A DNA stretch of 64,000 nt from Hydractinia symbiolongicarpus (GCF_029227915.1 NC_079877.1:7628001-7692000); one strand, 5' to 3'; shown: positions 38,611 through 53,000, counted from the first letter of the stretch. A program made the numbers and translations. Notes: generated by a model from the letters alone, not told the origin.

Positions 38611-41600
38611 TTCCGATATTACTAAGTTGTATCGCTTTTAACAGTGAAACGATTGACTGTGGGAATTATTTGAACTGATTCAGGACTTTGACCTTATAAA
38701 TGTAATAAATGAGCCATTTTGACTAAAAGAAATATCATTCTTCTTAATTTTAATGATTGTTGGAACTCAGCGATTACACTGGGCGCTGTGGTAGCGCTTT
38801 ATTTAAATACTTAGATAAATAAGATTTTCTTACTGTGGGACCAATCCTGGCCGTTAGCACGCGCTGAAGAAATAAAGACATTCTCAAAAACTACATTTCA
38901 TTGATTTCTTGGCGGTATAATTCCGTTTGAGTTACAACGGTTGCGTCACATATTCGCACCAACATGTATTTAGCGAAAGTATTCTGATATTACTAGGTTG
39001 CATCGCTTTTAACTGTGAAACGTTTGACTGTGCGACTTAATTGAACTGATTTTGGACTTTGACCTTGTAAATGTTATAAGTGAGACAATTGGACTCCAAG
39101 AAATAACATTCTTCTTAATTTGACATGATTGCTGGAACTCAGCGATTACACTGAGCGCTGTGGTAGCGCTTTATTTAAAAATTAAGATAAATAAGTCTTT
39201 TTTTACTGTGGGACCAATCCTAGCAGTTATCGCGCGCTGACAAAATAGAGACAGTTTCAAAAACCACATTTCATTGACTTTTTAACGGTGTCAATCCGTT
39301 TGAGTTACAACAGCTGCGTCACATATTCGTACCAAAATGTATTTAGTGATTTTCTTCCGATATTACTAAGTTGTATCGCTTTTAACAGTGAAACGATTGA
39401 CTGTGGGAATTATTTGAACTGATTCAGGACTTTGACCTTATAAATGTAATAAATGAGCCATTTTGACTAAAAGAAATATCATTCTTCTTAATTTTACATG
39501 ATTGCTGGAACTCAGCGATTACACTGGGCGCTGTGGTAGCGCTTTATTTAAATATTTAGATAAATAAGATTTTCTTACTGTGGGACCAATCCTGGCCGTT
39601 AGCACGCGCTGAAGAAATAAAGACATTCTCAAAAACTACATTTCATTGATTTCTTGGCGGTATAATTCCGTTTGAGTTACAACGGTTGCGTCACATATTC
39701 GTACCAACATGTATTTAGCGAAAGTATTCGGATATTACTAGGTTGCATCGCTTTCAACTGTGAAACGTTTGACTATGCGACTTAATTGAACTGCTTTTGG
39801 ATTTTGACCTTATAAATGTTGTAAGTGAGAGAATTGCACTCCAAGAAATAACATTCTTCTTAATTTGACATAATTGCTGGAACTCAGCAATTACACTGGG
39901 CGCTGTGGTAGCGCTTTATTTAAAAATTAAGATGAATAAGTCATTTTTTACTGTGGAAGCAATCCTAGCCGTTAGTTTGCGCTGAAGAAGTAGGGACAGC
40001 TTCAAAAAGTACATTTCATTAAATTTCTCACGGTGTCAATCCGTTTGAGTTACAACGGTTGTGTCACACATTCGTACCAACATGTATTTAGTGATATTTT
40101 TCCGATATTACTAAGTTGTATCGCTTTCAACAGTGAAACGATTGACTGTGGGACTTAGTTGAACTGATTTTGGAGTTTGACTTTATAAATGTGAAAATTG
40201 AGTCATTTTGACTACAAGAAATGACATTCTTCTTAGTTTGACTTGATTGCTGGAACTCAGCGATTACACTGGGCGCTGTGGAAACGCTTTATTTAAAAAT
40301 TAAGATAAATAAGTCTTTTTTTACTGTGGGACCAATCCTAGCAGTTATCGCGCGCTGACGAAATAGAGACAGTTTCAAAAACCACATTTCATTGACTTTT
40401 TAACGGCGTCAATCCGTTTGAGTTACAACAGCTGCGTCACATATTCGTACCAAAATGTATTTAGTGATTTTCTTCCGATATTACTAAGTTGTATCGCTTT
40501 TAACAGTGAAACGATTGACTGTGGGAATTATTTGAACTGATTCAGGACTTTCACCTTATAAATGTAATAAATGAGCCATTTTGACTAAAAGAAATATCAT
40601 TCTTCTTAATTTTACATGATTGCTGGAACTCAGCGATTACACTGGGCGCTGTGGTAGCGCTTTATATAAATATTTAGATAAATAAGATTTTCTTACTGTG
40701 GGACCAATCCTGGCCGTTAGCACGCGCTGAAGAAATAAAGACATTCTCAAAAACTACATTTCATTGATTTCTTGGCGGTATAATTCCGTTTGAGTTACAA
40801 CGGTTGCGTCACATATTCGTACCAACATGTATTTAGCGAAAGTATTCGGATATTAGTAGGTTGCATCGCTTTTAACTGTGAAACGTTTGACTGTGCGACT
40901 TAATTGAACTGCTTTTGGATTTTGACCTTATAAATGTTGTAAGTGAGACAATTGCACTCCAAGAAATAACATTCTTCTTAATTTGACATAATTGCTGGAA
41001 CTCAGCAATTACACTGGGCGCTGTGGTAGCGCTTTATTTAAAAATTAAGATGAATAAGTCATTTTTTACTGTGGAAGCAATTCTAGCCGTTAGTTTGCGC
41101 TGAAGAAGTAGGGACAGCTTCAAAAAGTACATTTCATTAAATTTCTCACGGTGTCAATCCGTTTGAGTTACAACGGTTGTGTCACACATTCGTACCAACA
41201 TGTATTTAGTGATATTTTTCCGATATTACTAAGTTGTATCGCTTTCAACAGTGAAACGATTGACTGTGGGACTTAGTTGAACTGATTTTGGAGTTTGACC
41301 TTATAAATGTGAAAATTGAGTCATTTTGACTACAAGAAATGACATTCTTCTTAGTTTGACATGATTGCTGGAACTCAGCGATTACACTGGGCGCTGTGGA
41401 AACGCTTTATTTAAAAATTAAGATAAATAAGTCTTTTTTTACTGTGGGACCAATCCTAGCAGTTATCGCGCGCTGACGAAATAGAGACAGTTTCAAAAAC
41501 CACATTTCATTGACTTTTTAACGGTGTCAATCCGTTTGAGTTACAACAGCTGCGTCACATATTCGTACCAAAATGTATTTAGTGATTTTCTTCCGATATT

Positions 41601-43075
41601 ACTAAGTTGTATCGCTTTTAACAGTGAAACGATTGACTGTGGGAATTATTTGAACTGATTCAGGACTTTGACCTTATAAATGTAATAAATGAGCCATTTT
41701 GACTAAAAGAAATATCATTCTTCTTAATTTTACATGATTGCTGGAACTCAGCGATTACACTGGGCGCTGTGGTAGCGCTTTATTTAAATATATAGATAAA
41801 TAAGATTTTCTTACTGTGGGACCAATCCTGGCCGTTAGCACGCGCTGAAGAAATAAAGACATTCTCAAAAACTACATTTCATTGATTTCTTGGCGGTATA
41901 ATTCCGTTTGAGTTACAACGGTTGCGTCACATATTCGTACCAACATGTATTTAGCGAAAGTATTCGGATATTACTAGGTTGCATCGCTTTTAACTGTGAA
42001 ACGTTTGACTGTGCGACTTAATTGAACTGCTTTTGGATTTTGACCTTATAAATGTTGTAAGTGAGACAATTGCACTCCAAGAAATAACATTCTTCTTAAT
42101 TTGACATAATTGCTGGAACTCAGCAATTACACTGGGCGCTGTGGTAGCGCTTTATTTAAAAATTAAGATGAATAAGTCATTTTTTACTGTGGAAGCAATT
42201 CTAGCCGTTAGTTTGCGCTGAAGAAGTAGGGACAGCTTCAAAAAGTACATTTCATTAAATTTCTCACGGTGTCAATCCGTTTGAGTTACAACGGTTGTGT
42301 CACACATTCGTACCAACATGTATTTAGTGATTTTCTTCCGATATTACTAAGTTGTATCGCTTTTAACAGTGAAACGATTGACTGTGGGAATTATTTGAAC
42401 TGATTCAGGACTTTGACCTTATAAATGTAATAAATGAGCCATTTTGACTAAAAGAAATATCATTCTTCTTAATTTTACATGATTGCTGGAACTCAACGAT
42501 TACACTGGGCGCTGTGGTAGCGCTTTATTTAAATATTTAGATAAATAAGATTTTCTTACTGTGGGACCAATCCTGGCCGTTAGCACGCGCTGAAGAAATA
42601 AAGACATTCTCAAAAACTACATTTCATTGATTTCTTGGCGGTATAATTCCGTTTGAGTTACAACGGTTGCGTCACATATTCGTACCAACATGTATTTAGC
42701 GAAAGTATTCGGATATTACTAGGTTGCATCGCTTTTAACTGTGAAACGTTTGACTGTGCGACTTAATTGAACTGCTTTTGGATTTTGACCTTATAAATGT
42801 TGTAAGTGAGACAATTGCACTCCAAGAAATAACATTCTTCTTAATTTGACATAATTGCTGGAACTCAGCAATTACACTGGGCGCTGTGGTAGCGCTTTAT
42901 TTAAAAATTAAGATGAATAAGTCATTTTTTACTGTGGAAGCAATCCTAGCCGTTAGTTTGCGCTGAAGAAGTAGGGACAGCTTCAAAAAGTACATTTCAT
43001 TAAATTTCTCACGGTGTCAATCCGTTTGAGTTACAACGGTTGTGTCACACATTCGTACCAACATGTATTTAGTGA
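38611..43075. repeat. Block VI: three-monomer HOR, 1,118-bp period, flanked by two-monomer units
   Basis: Starts: 38894 | 39267, 39639, 40012 | 40385, 40757, 41130 | 41503, 41875, 42248 | 42620, 42993. Each triplet is E type ('acaacagctgcgtcac'), C type ('cattgatttcttggcgg'), then a type with 'cattaaatttctcacgg'. The string 'gctgcgtcac' is at 39,313, 40,431 and 41,549, exactly 1,118 apart; the step from 38,569 is 744. The monomer starting at 42,248 switches at about 42,329 from the third type to the E type, losing one monomer from the expected fourth triplet. Confidence 0.9.
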
Positions 43076-46000
43076 TTTTCTTCCGATATTACTAAGTTGA
43101 ATCGCTTTCAACAGAGAAACGATTGACTGTGGGTCTTAATTGAACTGATTTTGGGCTTTGACCTTATAAATGTGAAAATTGAGTCATTTTGACTACAAGA
43201 AATGACATTCTTCTTAGTTTGACATGATTGCTGGAACTCAGCGATTACACTGGGCGCTGTGGAAACGCTTTATTTAAAAATTAAGATAAATAAGTCATTT
43301 TGTACTGTGGGACCAATCCTAGCCGTTATCGCGCGCTGAAGAAATAGAGACAGTTTCAAAAACTACATTTCATTGACTTTCTAACGGTCTCAATCCGTTT
43401 GAGTTAGAACGGTTGCGTTTAGTGATTTTCTTCCGATATTACTAAGTTGAATCGCTTTCAACAGAGAAACGATTGACTGTGGGTCTTAATTGAACTGATT
43501 TTGGGCTTTGACTTTATAAATGTAATAAATGAGCCATTATGACTAGAAGAAATAACATTCACCTTAATTTGACATGATTGCTGGAACTCAGCGATTACAC
43601 TATGCGCTGTGGTAGCGCTTTGTTTAAAAGTTAAGATAAATAAGTCATTTATTACTGTGGAAACAATCCTAGCTGTTATCGCACGCTGAAGAAATAGAGA
43701 CAGTTTCAAAAACTACATTTCATTGACTTTCTAACGGTGTCAATCCGTTTGAATTAAAACGGTTGCGTCACATATTCGTACCAACATGTATTTAGTGATT
43801 TCCTTCCGATAATACTAAGTTGTATCGCTTTCAACAGTGAAACGATTGACTGTGGAACTTAGTTGAACTGATTTTAGACTTTGACCTTATAAATGTGATA
43901 AATGAGTCATTTTGACTACAAGAAATGACATTCTTCTTAGTTTGACATGATTGATGGAACTCACCGATTACCATGGGCGCTGTGGTAACGCTTTATTTAA
44001 AAATTTAGATAAATAAGTCATTTTGTACTGTGGGACCAATCCTAGCCGTTATCGCGCGCTGAAGAAATAGAGACAGTTTTAAAAACTACATTTCATTGAC
44101 TTTCTAACGGTGTCAATCCGTTTGAGTTAAAACGGTTGCGTCACACATTCGTACCAACATGTATTTAGTGATATTTTTCCGATATTACTAAGTTGTATCG
44201 CTTTCAACAGTGAAACGATTGACAGTGGGACTTAGTTGAACTGATTTTGGGCTTTGACTTTATAAATGTAATAAATGAGCCATTATGACTAGAAGAAATA
44301 ACATTTTCCTTAATTTGACATGATTGCTGGAACTCAGCGATTACACTATGCGCTGTGGTAGCGCTTTGTTTAAAAGTTAAGATAAATAAGTCATTTATTA
44401 CTGTGGAAACAATCCTAGCTGTTATCGCACGCTGAAGAAATAGAGACAGTTTCAAAAACTACATTTCATTGACTTTCTAACGGTGTCAATCCGTTTGAAT
44501 TAAAACGGTTGCGTCACATATTCGTACCAACATGTATTTAGTGATTTCCTTCCGATAATACTAAGTTGTATCGCTTTCAACAGTGAAACGATTGACTGTG
44601 GGACTTAGTTGAACTGATTTTGGACTTTGACCTTATAAATGTGATAAATGAGTCATTTTGACTACAAGAAATGACATTCTTCTTAGTTTGATATGATTGC
44701 TGGAACTCAGCGATTACACTGGGTGCTGTGGTAGCGCTTCATTTAAATAAGAAGAAAAGAAAGTCATTTTGTACTGTGGGTCCAATCCTAGCCGTTATCG
44801 CGCGCTGAAGAAATAGAGACAGTTTCAAAAACTACATTTCATTGACTTTTTAACGGTGTCAATCCGTTTGAGTTAGAACGGTTGCGTCACATAATCGTAC
44901 CAGCATGTATTTAGTGATTTTCTTCCGATATTACTAAGTTGAATCGCTTTCAACAGAGAAACGATTGACTGTGGGACTTAATTGGACTGATTTTGGGCTT
45001 TGACCTTATAAATGTAATAAATGAGCCATTATGACTAGAAGAAATAACATTCTCCTTAATTTGACATGATTGCTGGAACTCAGCGATTACACTGGGCGCT
45101 GTGGTAGCGCTTTGTTTAAAAGTTAAGATAAATAAGCCATTTATTACTGTGGAAACAATCCTAGCCGTTATCGCACGCTGAAGAAATAGAGACAGTTTCA
45201 AAAACTACATTTCATTGACTTTCTAACGGTGTAAATCCGTTTGAATTAAAACGGTTGCGTCACACATTCGTACCAACATGTATTTAGTGATATTTTTCCG
45301 ATATTGCTAAGTTGTATCGCTTTCAACAGTGAAACGATTGACTGTGGGACTTAGTTGAACTGATTTTGGACTTTGACCTTATAAATGTGATAAATGAGTC
45401 ATTTTGACTACAAGAAATGACATTCTTCTTAGTTTGACATGATTGCTGGAACTCAGCGATTACACTGGGCGCTGTGGAAACGCTTTATTTAAAAATTAAG
45501 ATAAATAAGTCATTTTGTACTGTGGGACCAATCCTAGCCGTTATCGCGCGCTGAAGAAATAGAGACAGTTTCAAAAACTACATTTCATTGACTTTCTAAC
45601 GGTCTCAATCCGTTTGAGTTAGAACGGTTGCGTCACATAATCGTGCCAGCATGTATTTAGTGATTTTCTTCCGATATTACTAAGTTGAATCGCTTTCAAC
45701 AGAGAAACGATTGACTGTGGGTCTTACTTGAACTGATTTTGGGCTTTGACTTTATAAATGTAATAAATGAGCCATTATGACTAGAAGAAATAACATTCTC
45801 CTTAATTTGACATGATTGCTGGAACTCAGCGATTACACTATGCGCTGTGGTAGCGCTTTGTTTAAAAGTTAAGATAAATAAGTCATTTATTACTGTGGAA
45901 ACAATCCTAGCTGTTATCGCACGCTGAAGAAATAGAGACAGTTTCAAAAACTACATTTCATTGACTTTCTAACGGTGTCAATCCGTTTGAATTAAAACGG

Positions 46001-49000
46001 TTGCGTCACATATTCGTACCAACATGTATTTAGTGATTTCCTTCCGATAATACTAAGTTGTATCGCTTTCAACAGTGAAACGATTGACTGTGGGACTTAG
46101 TTGAACTGATTTTAGACTTTGACCTTACAAATGTGATAAATGAGTCATTTTGACTACAACAAATGACATTCTTCTTAGTTTGACATGATTGATGGAACTC
46201 ACCGATTACACTGGGCGCTGTGGTAACGCTTTATTTAAAAATTTAGATAAATAAGTCATTTTGTACTGTGGGACCAATCCTAGCCGTTATCGCGCGCTGA
46301 AGAAATAGAGACAGTTTTAAAAACTACATTTCATTGACTTTCTAACGGTGTCAATCCGTTTGTGTTAAAACGGTTGCGTCACACATTCGTACCAACATGT
46401 ATTTAGTGATATTTTTCCGATATTACTAAGTTGTATCGCTTTCAACAGTGAAACGATTGACTGTGGGACTTAGTTGAACTGATTTTGGACTTTGACCTTA
46501 TAAATGTGATAAATGAGTCATTTTGACTACAAGAAATGACATTCTTCTTAGTTTGATATGATTGCTGGAACTCAGCGATTACACTGGGCGCTGTGGAAAC
46601 GCTTTATTTAAAAATTAAGATAAATAAGTCATTTTGTACTGTGGGACCAATCCTAGCCGTTATCGCGCGCTGAAGAAATAGAGACAGTTTCAAAAACTAC
46701 ATTTCATTGACTTTCTAACGGTGTCAATCCGTTTGAGTTACAACGGTTGCGTCACACATTCGTACCAACATGTATTTAGTGATATTTTTCCGATATTACT
46801 AAGTTGTATCGCTTTCAACAGTGAAACGATTGACTGTGGGACTTAGTTGAACTGATTTTGTACTTTGCCCTTATAAATGTGATAAATGAGTCATTTTGAC
46901 TACAAGAAATGACATTCTTCTTAGTTTGACATGATTGATGGAACTCAGCGATTACACTGGGTGCTGTGGTAGCGCTTCATTTAAATAAGAAGAAAAGAAA
47001 GTCATTTTGTACTGTGGGTCCAATCCTAGCCGTTATCGCGCGCTGAAGAAATAGAGACAGTTTCAAAAACTACATTTCATTGACTTTCTAACGGTGTCCA
47101 TCCATTTGAGTTGGAACGGTTGCGTCACATAATCGTACCAGCATGTATTTAGTGATTTTCTTCCGATATTACTAAGTTGCATCGCTTTCAACAGAGAAAC
47201 GATTGACTGTGGGAATTAATTGAACTGATTTTGGGCTTTGACCTTATAAATGTAATAAATGAGCCATTATGACTAGAAGAAATAACATTCTCCTTAATGT
47301 GACATGATTTCTGGAACTCAGCGATTACACTGGGCGCTGTGGTAGCGCTTTGATTAAAAGTTAAGATAAATAAGTCATTTATTACTGTGGAAACAATCCT
47401 AGCCGTTATCGCACGCTGAAGAAATAGAGACAGTTTCAAAAACTACATTTCATTGACTTTCTAACGGCCTCAATCCGTTTGAGTTAGAACGGTTGCGTCA
47501 CATAATCGTACCAGCATGTATTTAGTGATTTTCTTCCGATATTACTAAGTTGAATCGCTTTCAACAGAGAAACGATTGACTGTGGGTCTTAATTGAACTG
47601 ATTTTGGGCTTTGACTTTATAAATGTAATAAATGAGCCATTATGACTAGAAGAAATAACATTCTCCTTAATTTGACATGATTGCTGGAACTCAGCGATTA
47701 CACTATGCGCTGTTGTAGCGCTTTGTTTAAAAGTTAAGATAAATAAGTCATTTATTACTGTGGAAACAATACTAGCTGTTATCGCACGCTGAAGAAATAG
47801 AGACAGTTTCAAAAACTACATTTCATTGACTTTCTAACGGTGTCAATCCGTTTGAATTAAAACGGTTGCGTCACATATTCGTACCAACATGTATTTAGTG
47901 ATTTCCTTCCGATAATACTAAGTTGTATCGCTTTCAACAGTGAAACGATTGACTGTGGGACTTAGTTGAACTGATTTTAGACTTTGACCTTATAAATGTG
48001 ATAAATGAGTCATTTTGACTACAAGAAATGACATTCTTCTTAGTTTGACATGATTGATGGAACTCACCGATTACACTGGGCGCTGTGGTAACGCTTTATT
48101 TAAAAATTTAGATAAATAAGTCATTTTGTACTGTGGGACCAATCGTAGCCGTTATCGCGCGATGAAGAAATAGAGACAGTTTTAAAAACTACATTTCATT
48201 GACTTTCTAACGGTGTCAATCCGTTTGAGTTAAAACGGTTGCGTCACACATTCGTACCAACATGTATTTAGTGATATTTTTCCGATATTACTAAGTTGTA
48301 TCGCTTTCAACAGTGAAACGATTGACTGTGGGACTTAGTTGAACTGATTTTGGACTTTGACCGTATAAATGTGATAAATGAGTCATTTTGACTACAAGAA
48401 ATGACATTCTTCTTAGTTTGACATGATTGATGGAACTCACCGATTACACTGGGCGCTGTGGTAACGCTTTATTTAAAAATTAAGATAAATAAGTCATTTT
48501 GTACTGTGGGACCAATCCTAGCCGTTATCGCGCGCTGAAGAAATAGAGACAGTTTCAAAAACTACATTTCATTGACTTTCTAACGGTGTCAATCCGTTTG
48601 AGTTAGAACGGTTGCGTCACATAATCGTACCAGCATGTATTTAGTGATTTTCTTCCGATATTACTAAGTTGAATCGCTTTCAACAGAGAAACGATTGACT
48701 GTGGGACTTAATTGAACTGATTGTGGGCTTTGACCTTATAAATGTAATAAATGAGCCATTATTACTAGAAGAAATAACATTCTCCTTAATTTGACATGAT
48801 TGCTGGAACTCAGCGATTACACTATGCGCTGTGGTAGCGATTTGTTTAAAAGTTAAGATAAATAAGTCATTTATTACTGTGGAAACAATCCTAGCCGTTA
48901 TCGCACGCTGAAGAAATAGAGACAGTTCCAAAAACTACATTTCATTGACTTTCTAACGGTGTCAATCCGTTTGAATTAAAACGGTTGCGTCACATATTCG

Positions 49001-49683
49001 TACCAACATGTATTTAGTGATTTCCTTTCGATAATACTAAGTTGTATCGCTTTCAACAGTGAAACGATTGACTGTGGGACTTAGTTGAACTGATTTTAGA
49101 CTTTGACCTTATAAATGTGATAAATGAGTCATTTTGACAACAAGAAATGACATTCTTCTTAGTTTGACATGATTGATGGAACTCACCGATTACACTGGGC
49201 GCTGTGGTAACGCTTTATTTAAAAATTTAGATAAATAAGTCATTTTGTACTGTGGGACCAATCCTAGCCGTTATCGCGCGCTGAAGAAATAGAGACACTT
49301 TTAAAAACTACATTTCATTGACTTTCTAACGGTGTCAATCCGTTTGAGTTAAAACGGTTGCGTCACACATTCGTACCAACATGTATTTAGTGATATTTTT
49401 CCGATATTACTAAGTTGTATCGCTTTCAACAGTGAAACGATTGACTGTGGGACTTAGTTGAACTGATTTTGTACTTTGACCTTATAAATGTGATAAATGA
49501 GTCATTTTGACTACAAGAAATGACATTCTTCTTAGTTTGACATGATTGATGGAACTCACCGATTACACTGGGCGCTGTGGTAACGCTTTATTTAAAAATT
49601 TAGATAAATAAGTCATTTTGTACTGTGGGACAAATCCTAGCCGTTATCGCGCGCTGAAGAAATAGAGACAGTTTTAAAAACTA
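43076..49683. repeat. Block VII: A/B dimer array, 746-bp period, with six- and five-mer structure
   Basis: Starts: 43366, 43716, 44089 and then every 373 bp to 49,684. A-type monomers carry the minus-strand 83-codon frames at 43458, 44204, 44950 and 45696 (746 apart), then 47188, 47561 and 48680, so the dimer alternation is broken twice. A 2,238-bp (six-monomer) relation is also present: 'gggtgctgtggtagcg' is at 44,721 and 46,959. The junction with block VI is inside the monomer at 42,993, at about 43,076. This block and block II are the only long stretches made almost purely of 373-bp units. Confidence 0.88.
43366..43715. repeat. Shortened monomer (350 bp) with a 23-bp deletion
   Basis: 'aacggttgcg' ending at 43,417 is followed directly by 'tttagtgattttc'. 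Twenty-three bases normally between GCG and TTTAG (TCACATAATCG through CATGTA) are missing, at offset 52-74. It lies at the left edge of block VII and is not shared with the related monomer at 45,581. Confidence 0.85.
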
Positions 49684-50055
49684 CATTTCATTGACTTTCT
49701 AACGGTGTCAATCCGTTTGAGTTACAACGGTTGCGACACATAATCGTACCAACATGTATTTACTGATTTTCTTCCGATATTACTAAGATGTATCGCTTTC
49801 AACAGTGAAACGATTGACTGCGGGACTTAGTTGAACTGATTTTGGACTTTGACCTTATAAATGTGATTAATGCGCCAATTGGTCTCCAAGGAATAACATT
49901 CTTCTTAATTTGACATGATTGCTGGAATTCAGCGGTTACAATAGGCTCTGCGGTTCCGCTTTATTTAAAAATTTAGATAAATAAGATTTTCTTACTGTGG
50001 GACCAATCCTGGCCGTTACCATGCGCTGAAGAAATAAAGACATTCTCAAGAACTA
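49684..50055. repeat. Representative class D monomer
   Basis: Class D is recognised by 'ggttgcgacacataatcg' (GCGACA where others have GCGTCA), 'tttactgattttcttcc', 'aagatgtatcgc', 'gactgcgggact', 'gcgccaattggtctcc' and 'ggctctgcggtt' or 'ggctctgcggta'. It occurs only in block VIII (six copies) and marks the start of each unit. Confidence 0.82.
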
Positions 50056-53000
50056 CATTTCATTGATTTCTTGGTGGTATAATTCCGTTTGAGTTACAAC
50101 GGTTGCGTCACATATTCGTACCAACATGTATTTAGCGAAAGTATTCGGATATTACTAGGTTGCATCGCTTTTAACTGTGAAACGTTTGACTGTGCGACTT
50201 AATTGAACTGATTTTGAACTTTGACCTTATAAATGTTATAAGTGAGACAATTGGACACCAAGAAATACCATTCTTCTTAATTTGACATGATTGGTGGAAC
50301 TAAGCGTATACACTGGACCCTGTGGTAGCGATTCATTTAAAAAAGTAGATAAATAAGTCATTTTTACTGTGGGACCAATCCTAGCCGTTAGCGCGCGCTG
50401 AAGATATAGAGATAGTTTCAAAAACTCCATTTCATTGACTTTCTAACGGTGTCAATCCGTTTGAGTTAGAACGGTTGCGTCACACAATCGTACCAACATG
50501 TATTTAGTGATTTTCTTCCGATATTACTAAGTTGTATCGCTTTCAACAGAGAAACGATTGACTGTGGGACTTAATTGAACTGATTTTGGACTTTGACCTT
50601 ATAAATGTAATAAATGAGCCATTTTGACTAGAAGAAATATCATTCTCCGTAATTTGACATGATTGATGGAACTCACCGATTACACTATGCGCTGTGGTAG
50701 CGCTTTGTTTAAAAGTTAAGATAAATAAGTCATTTATTACTGTGGAAACAATCCTAGCTGTTATCGCACGCTGAAGAAATAGAGACAGTTTCAAAAACTA
50801 CATTTCATTGACTTTCTAACGGTGTCAATCCGTTTGAATTAAAACGGTTGCGTCACATATTCGTACCAACATGTATTTAGTGATTTCCTTCCGATAATAC
50901 TAAGTTGTATCGCTTTCAACAGTGAAACGATTGACTGTGGGACTTAGTTGAACTGATTTTAGACTTTGACCTTATAAATGTGATAAATGAGTCATTTTGA
51001 CTACAAGAAATGACATTCTTCTTAGTTTGACATGATTGATGGAACTCACCGATTACACTGGGCGCTGTGGTAACGCTTTATTTAAAAATTTAGATAAATA
51101 AGTCATTTTGTACTGTGGGACCAATCCTAGCCGTTATCGCGCGCTGAAGAAATAGAGACAGTTTTAAAAACTACATTTCATTGACTTTCTAACGGTGTCA
51201 ATCCGTTTGAGTTAAAACGGTTGCGTCACACATTCGTACCAACATGTATTTAGTGATATTTTTCCGATATTACTAAGTTGTATCGCTTTCAACAGTGAAA
51301 CGATTGACTGTGGGACTTAGTTGAACTGATTTTGGACTTTGACCTTATAAATGTGATAAATGAGTCATTTTGACTACAAGAAATGACATTCTTCTTAGTT
51401 TGATATGATTGCTGGAACTCAGCGATTACACTGGGCGCTGTGGAAACGCTTTATTTAAAAATTAAGATAAATAAGTCATTTTGTACTGTGGGACCAATCC
51501 TAGCCGTTATCGCGCGCTGAAGAAATAGAGACAGTTTCAAAAACTACATTTCATTGACTTTCTAACGGTGTCAATCCGTTTGAATTAAAACGGTTGCGTC
51601 ACATATTCGTACCAACATGTATTTAGTGATTTCCTTCCGATAATACTAAGTTGTATCGCTTTCAACAGTGAAACGATTGACTGTGAGACTTAGTTGAACT
51701 GATTTTAGACTTTGACCTTATGAATGTGATAAATGAGTCATTTTGACTACAAGAAATGACATTCTTCTTAGTTTGACATGATTGATGGAACTCACCGATT
51801 ACACTGGGCGCTGTGGTAACGCTTTATTTAAAAATTTAGATAAATAAGTCATTTTGTACTGTGGGACAAATCCTATCCGTTATCGCGCGCTGAAGAAATA
51901 GAGACAGTTTTAAAAACTACATTTCATTGACTTTCTAACGGTGTCAATCCGTGTGAGTTACAACGGTTGCGACACATAATCGTACCAACATGTATTTACT
52001 GATTTTCTTCCGATATTACTAAGATGTATCGCTTTCAACAGTGAAACGATTGACTGCGGGACTTAGTTGAACTGATTTTGGACTTTGACCTTATAAATGT
52101 GATTAATGCGCCAATTGGTCTCCAAGGAATAACATTCTTCTTAATTTGACATGATTGCTGGAATTCAGCGGTTACAATAGGCTCTGCGGTTCCGCTTTAT
52201 TTAAAAATTTAGATAAATAAGATTTTCTTACTGTGGGACCAATCCTGGCCGTTACCATGCGCTGAAGAAATAAAGACATTCTCAAGAACTACATTTCATT
52301 GATTTCTTGGTGGTATAATTCCGTTTGAGTTACAACGGTTGCGTCACATATTCGTACCAACATGTATTTAGCGAAAGTATTCGGATATTACTAGGTTGCA
52401 TCGCTTTTAACTGTGAAACGTTTGACTGTGCAACTTAATTGAACTGATTTTGAACTTTGACCTTATAAATGTTATAAGTGAGACAATTGGACACCAAGAA
52501 ATACCATTCTTCTTAATTTGACATGATTGGTGGAACTAAGCGTATACACTGGACCCTGTGGTAGCGATTCATTTAAAAATTTAGATAAATAAGTCATTTT
52601 TACTGTGGGACCAATCCTAGCCGTTAGCGCGCGCTGAAGATATAGATATAGTTTCAAAAACTCCATTTCATTGACTTTCTAACGGTGTCAATCCGTTTGA
52701 GTTAGAACGGTTGCGTCACACAATCGTACCAACATGTATTTAGTGATTTTCTTCCGATATTACTAAGTTGTATCGCTTTCAACAGAGAAACGATTGACTG
52801 TGGGACTTAATTGAACTGATTTTGGACTTTGACCTTATAAATGTAATAAATGAGCCATTTTGACTAGAAGAAATAACATTCTCCGTAATTTGACATGATT
52901 GATGGAACTCACCGATTACACTATGCGCTGTGGTAGCGCTTTGTTTAAAAGTTAAGATAAATAAGTCATTTATTACTGTGGAAACAATCCTAGCTGTTAT

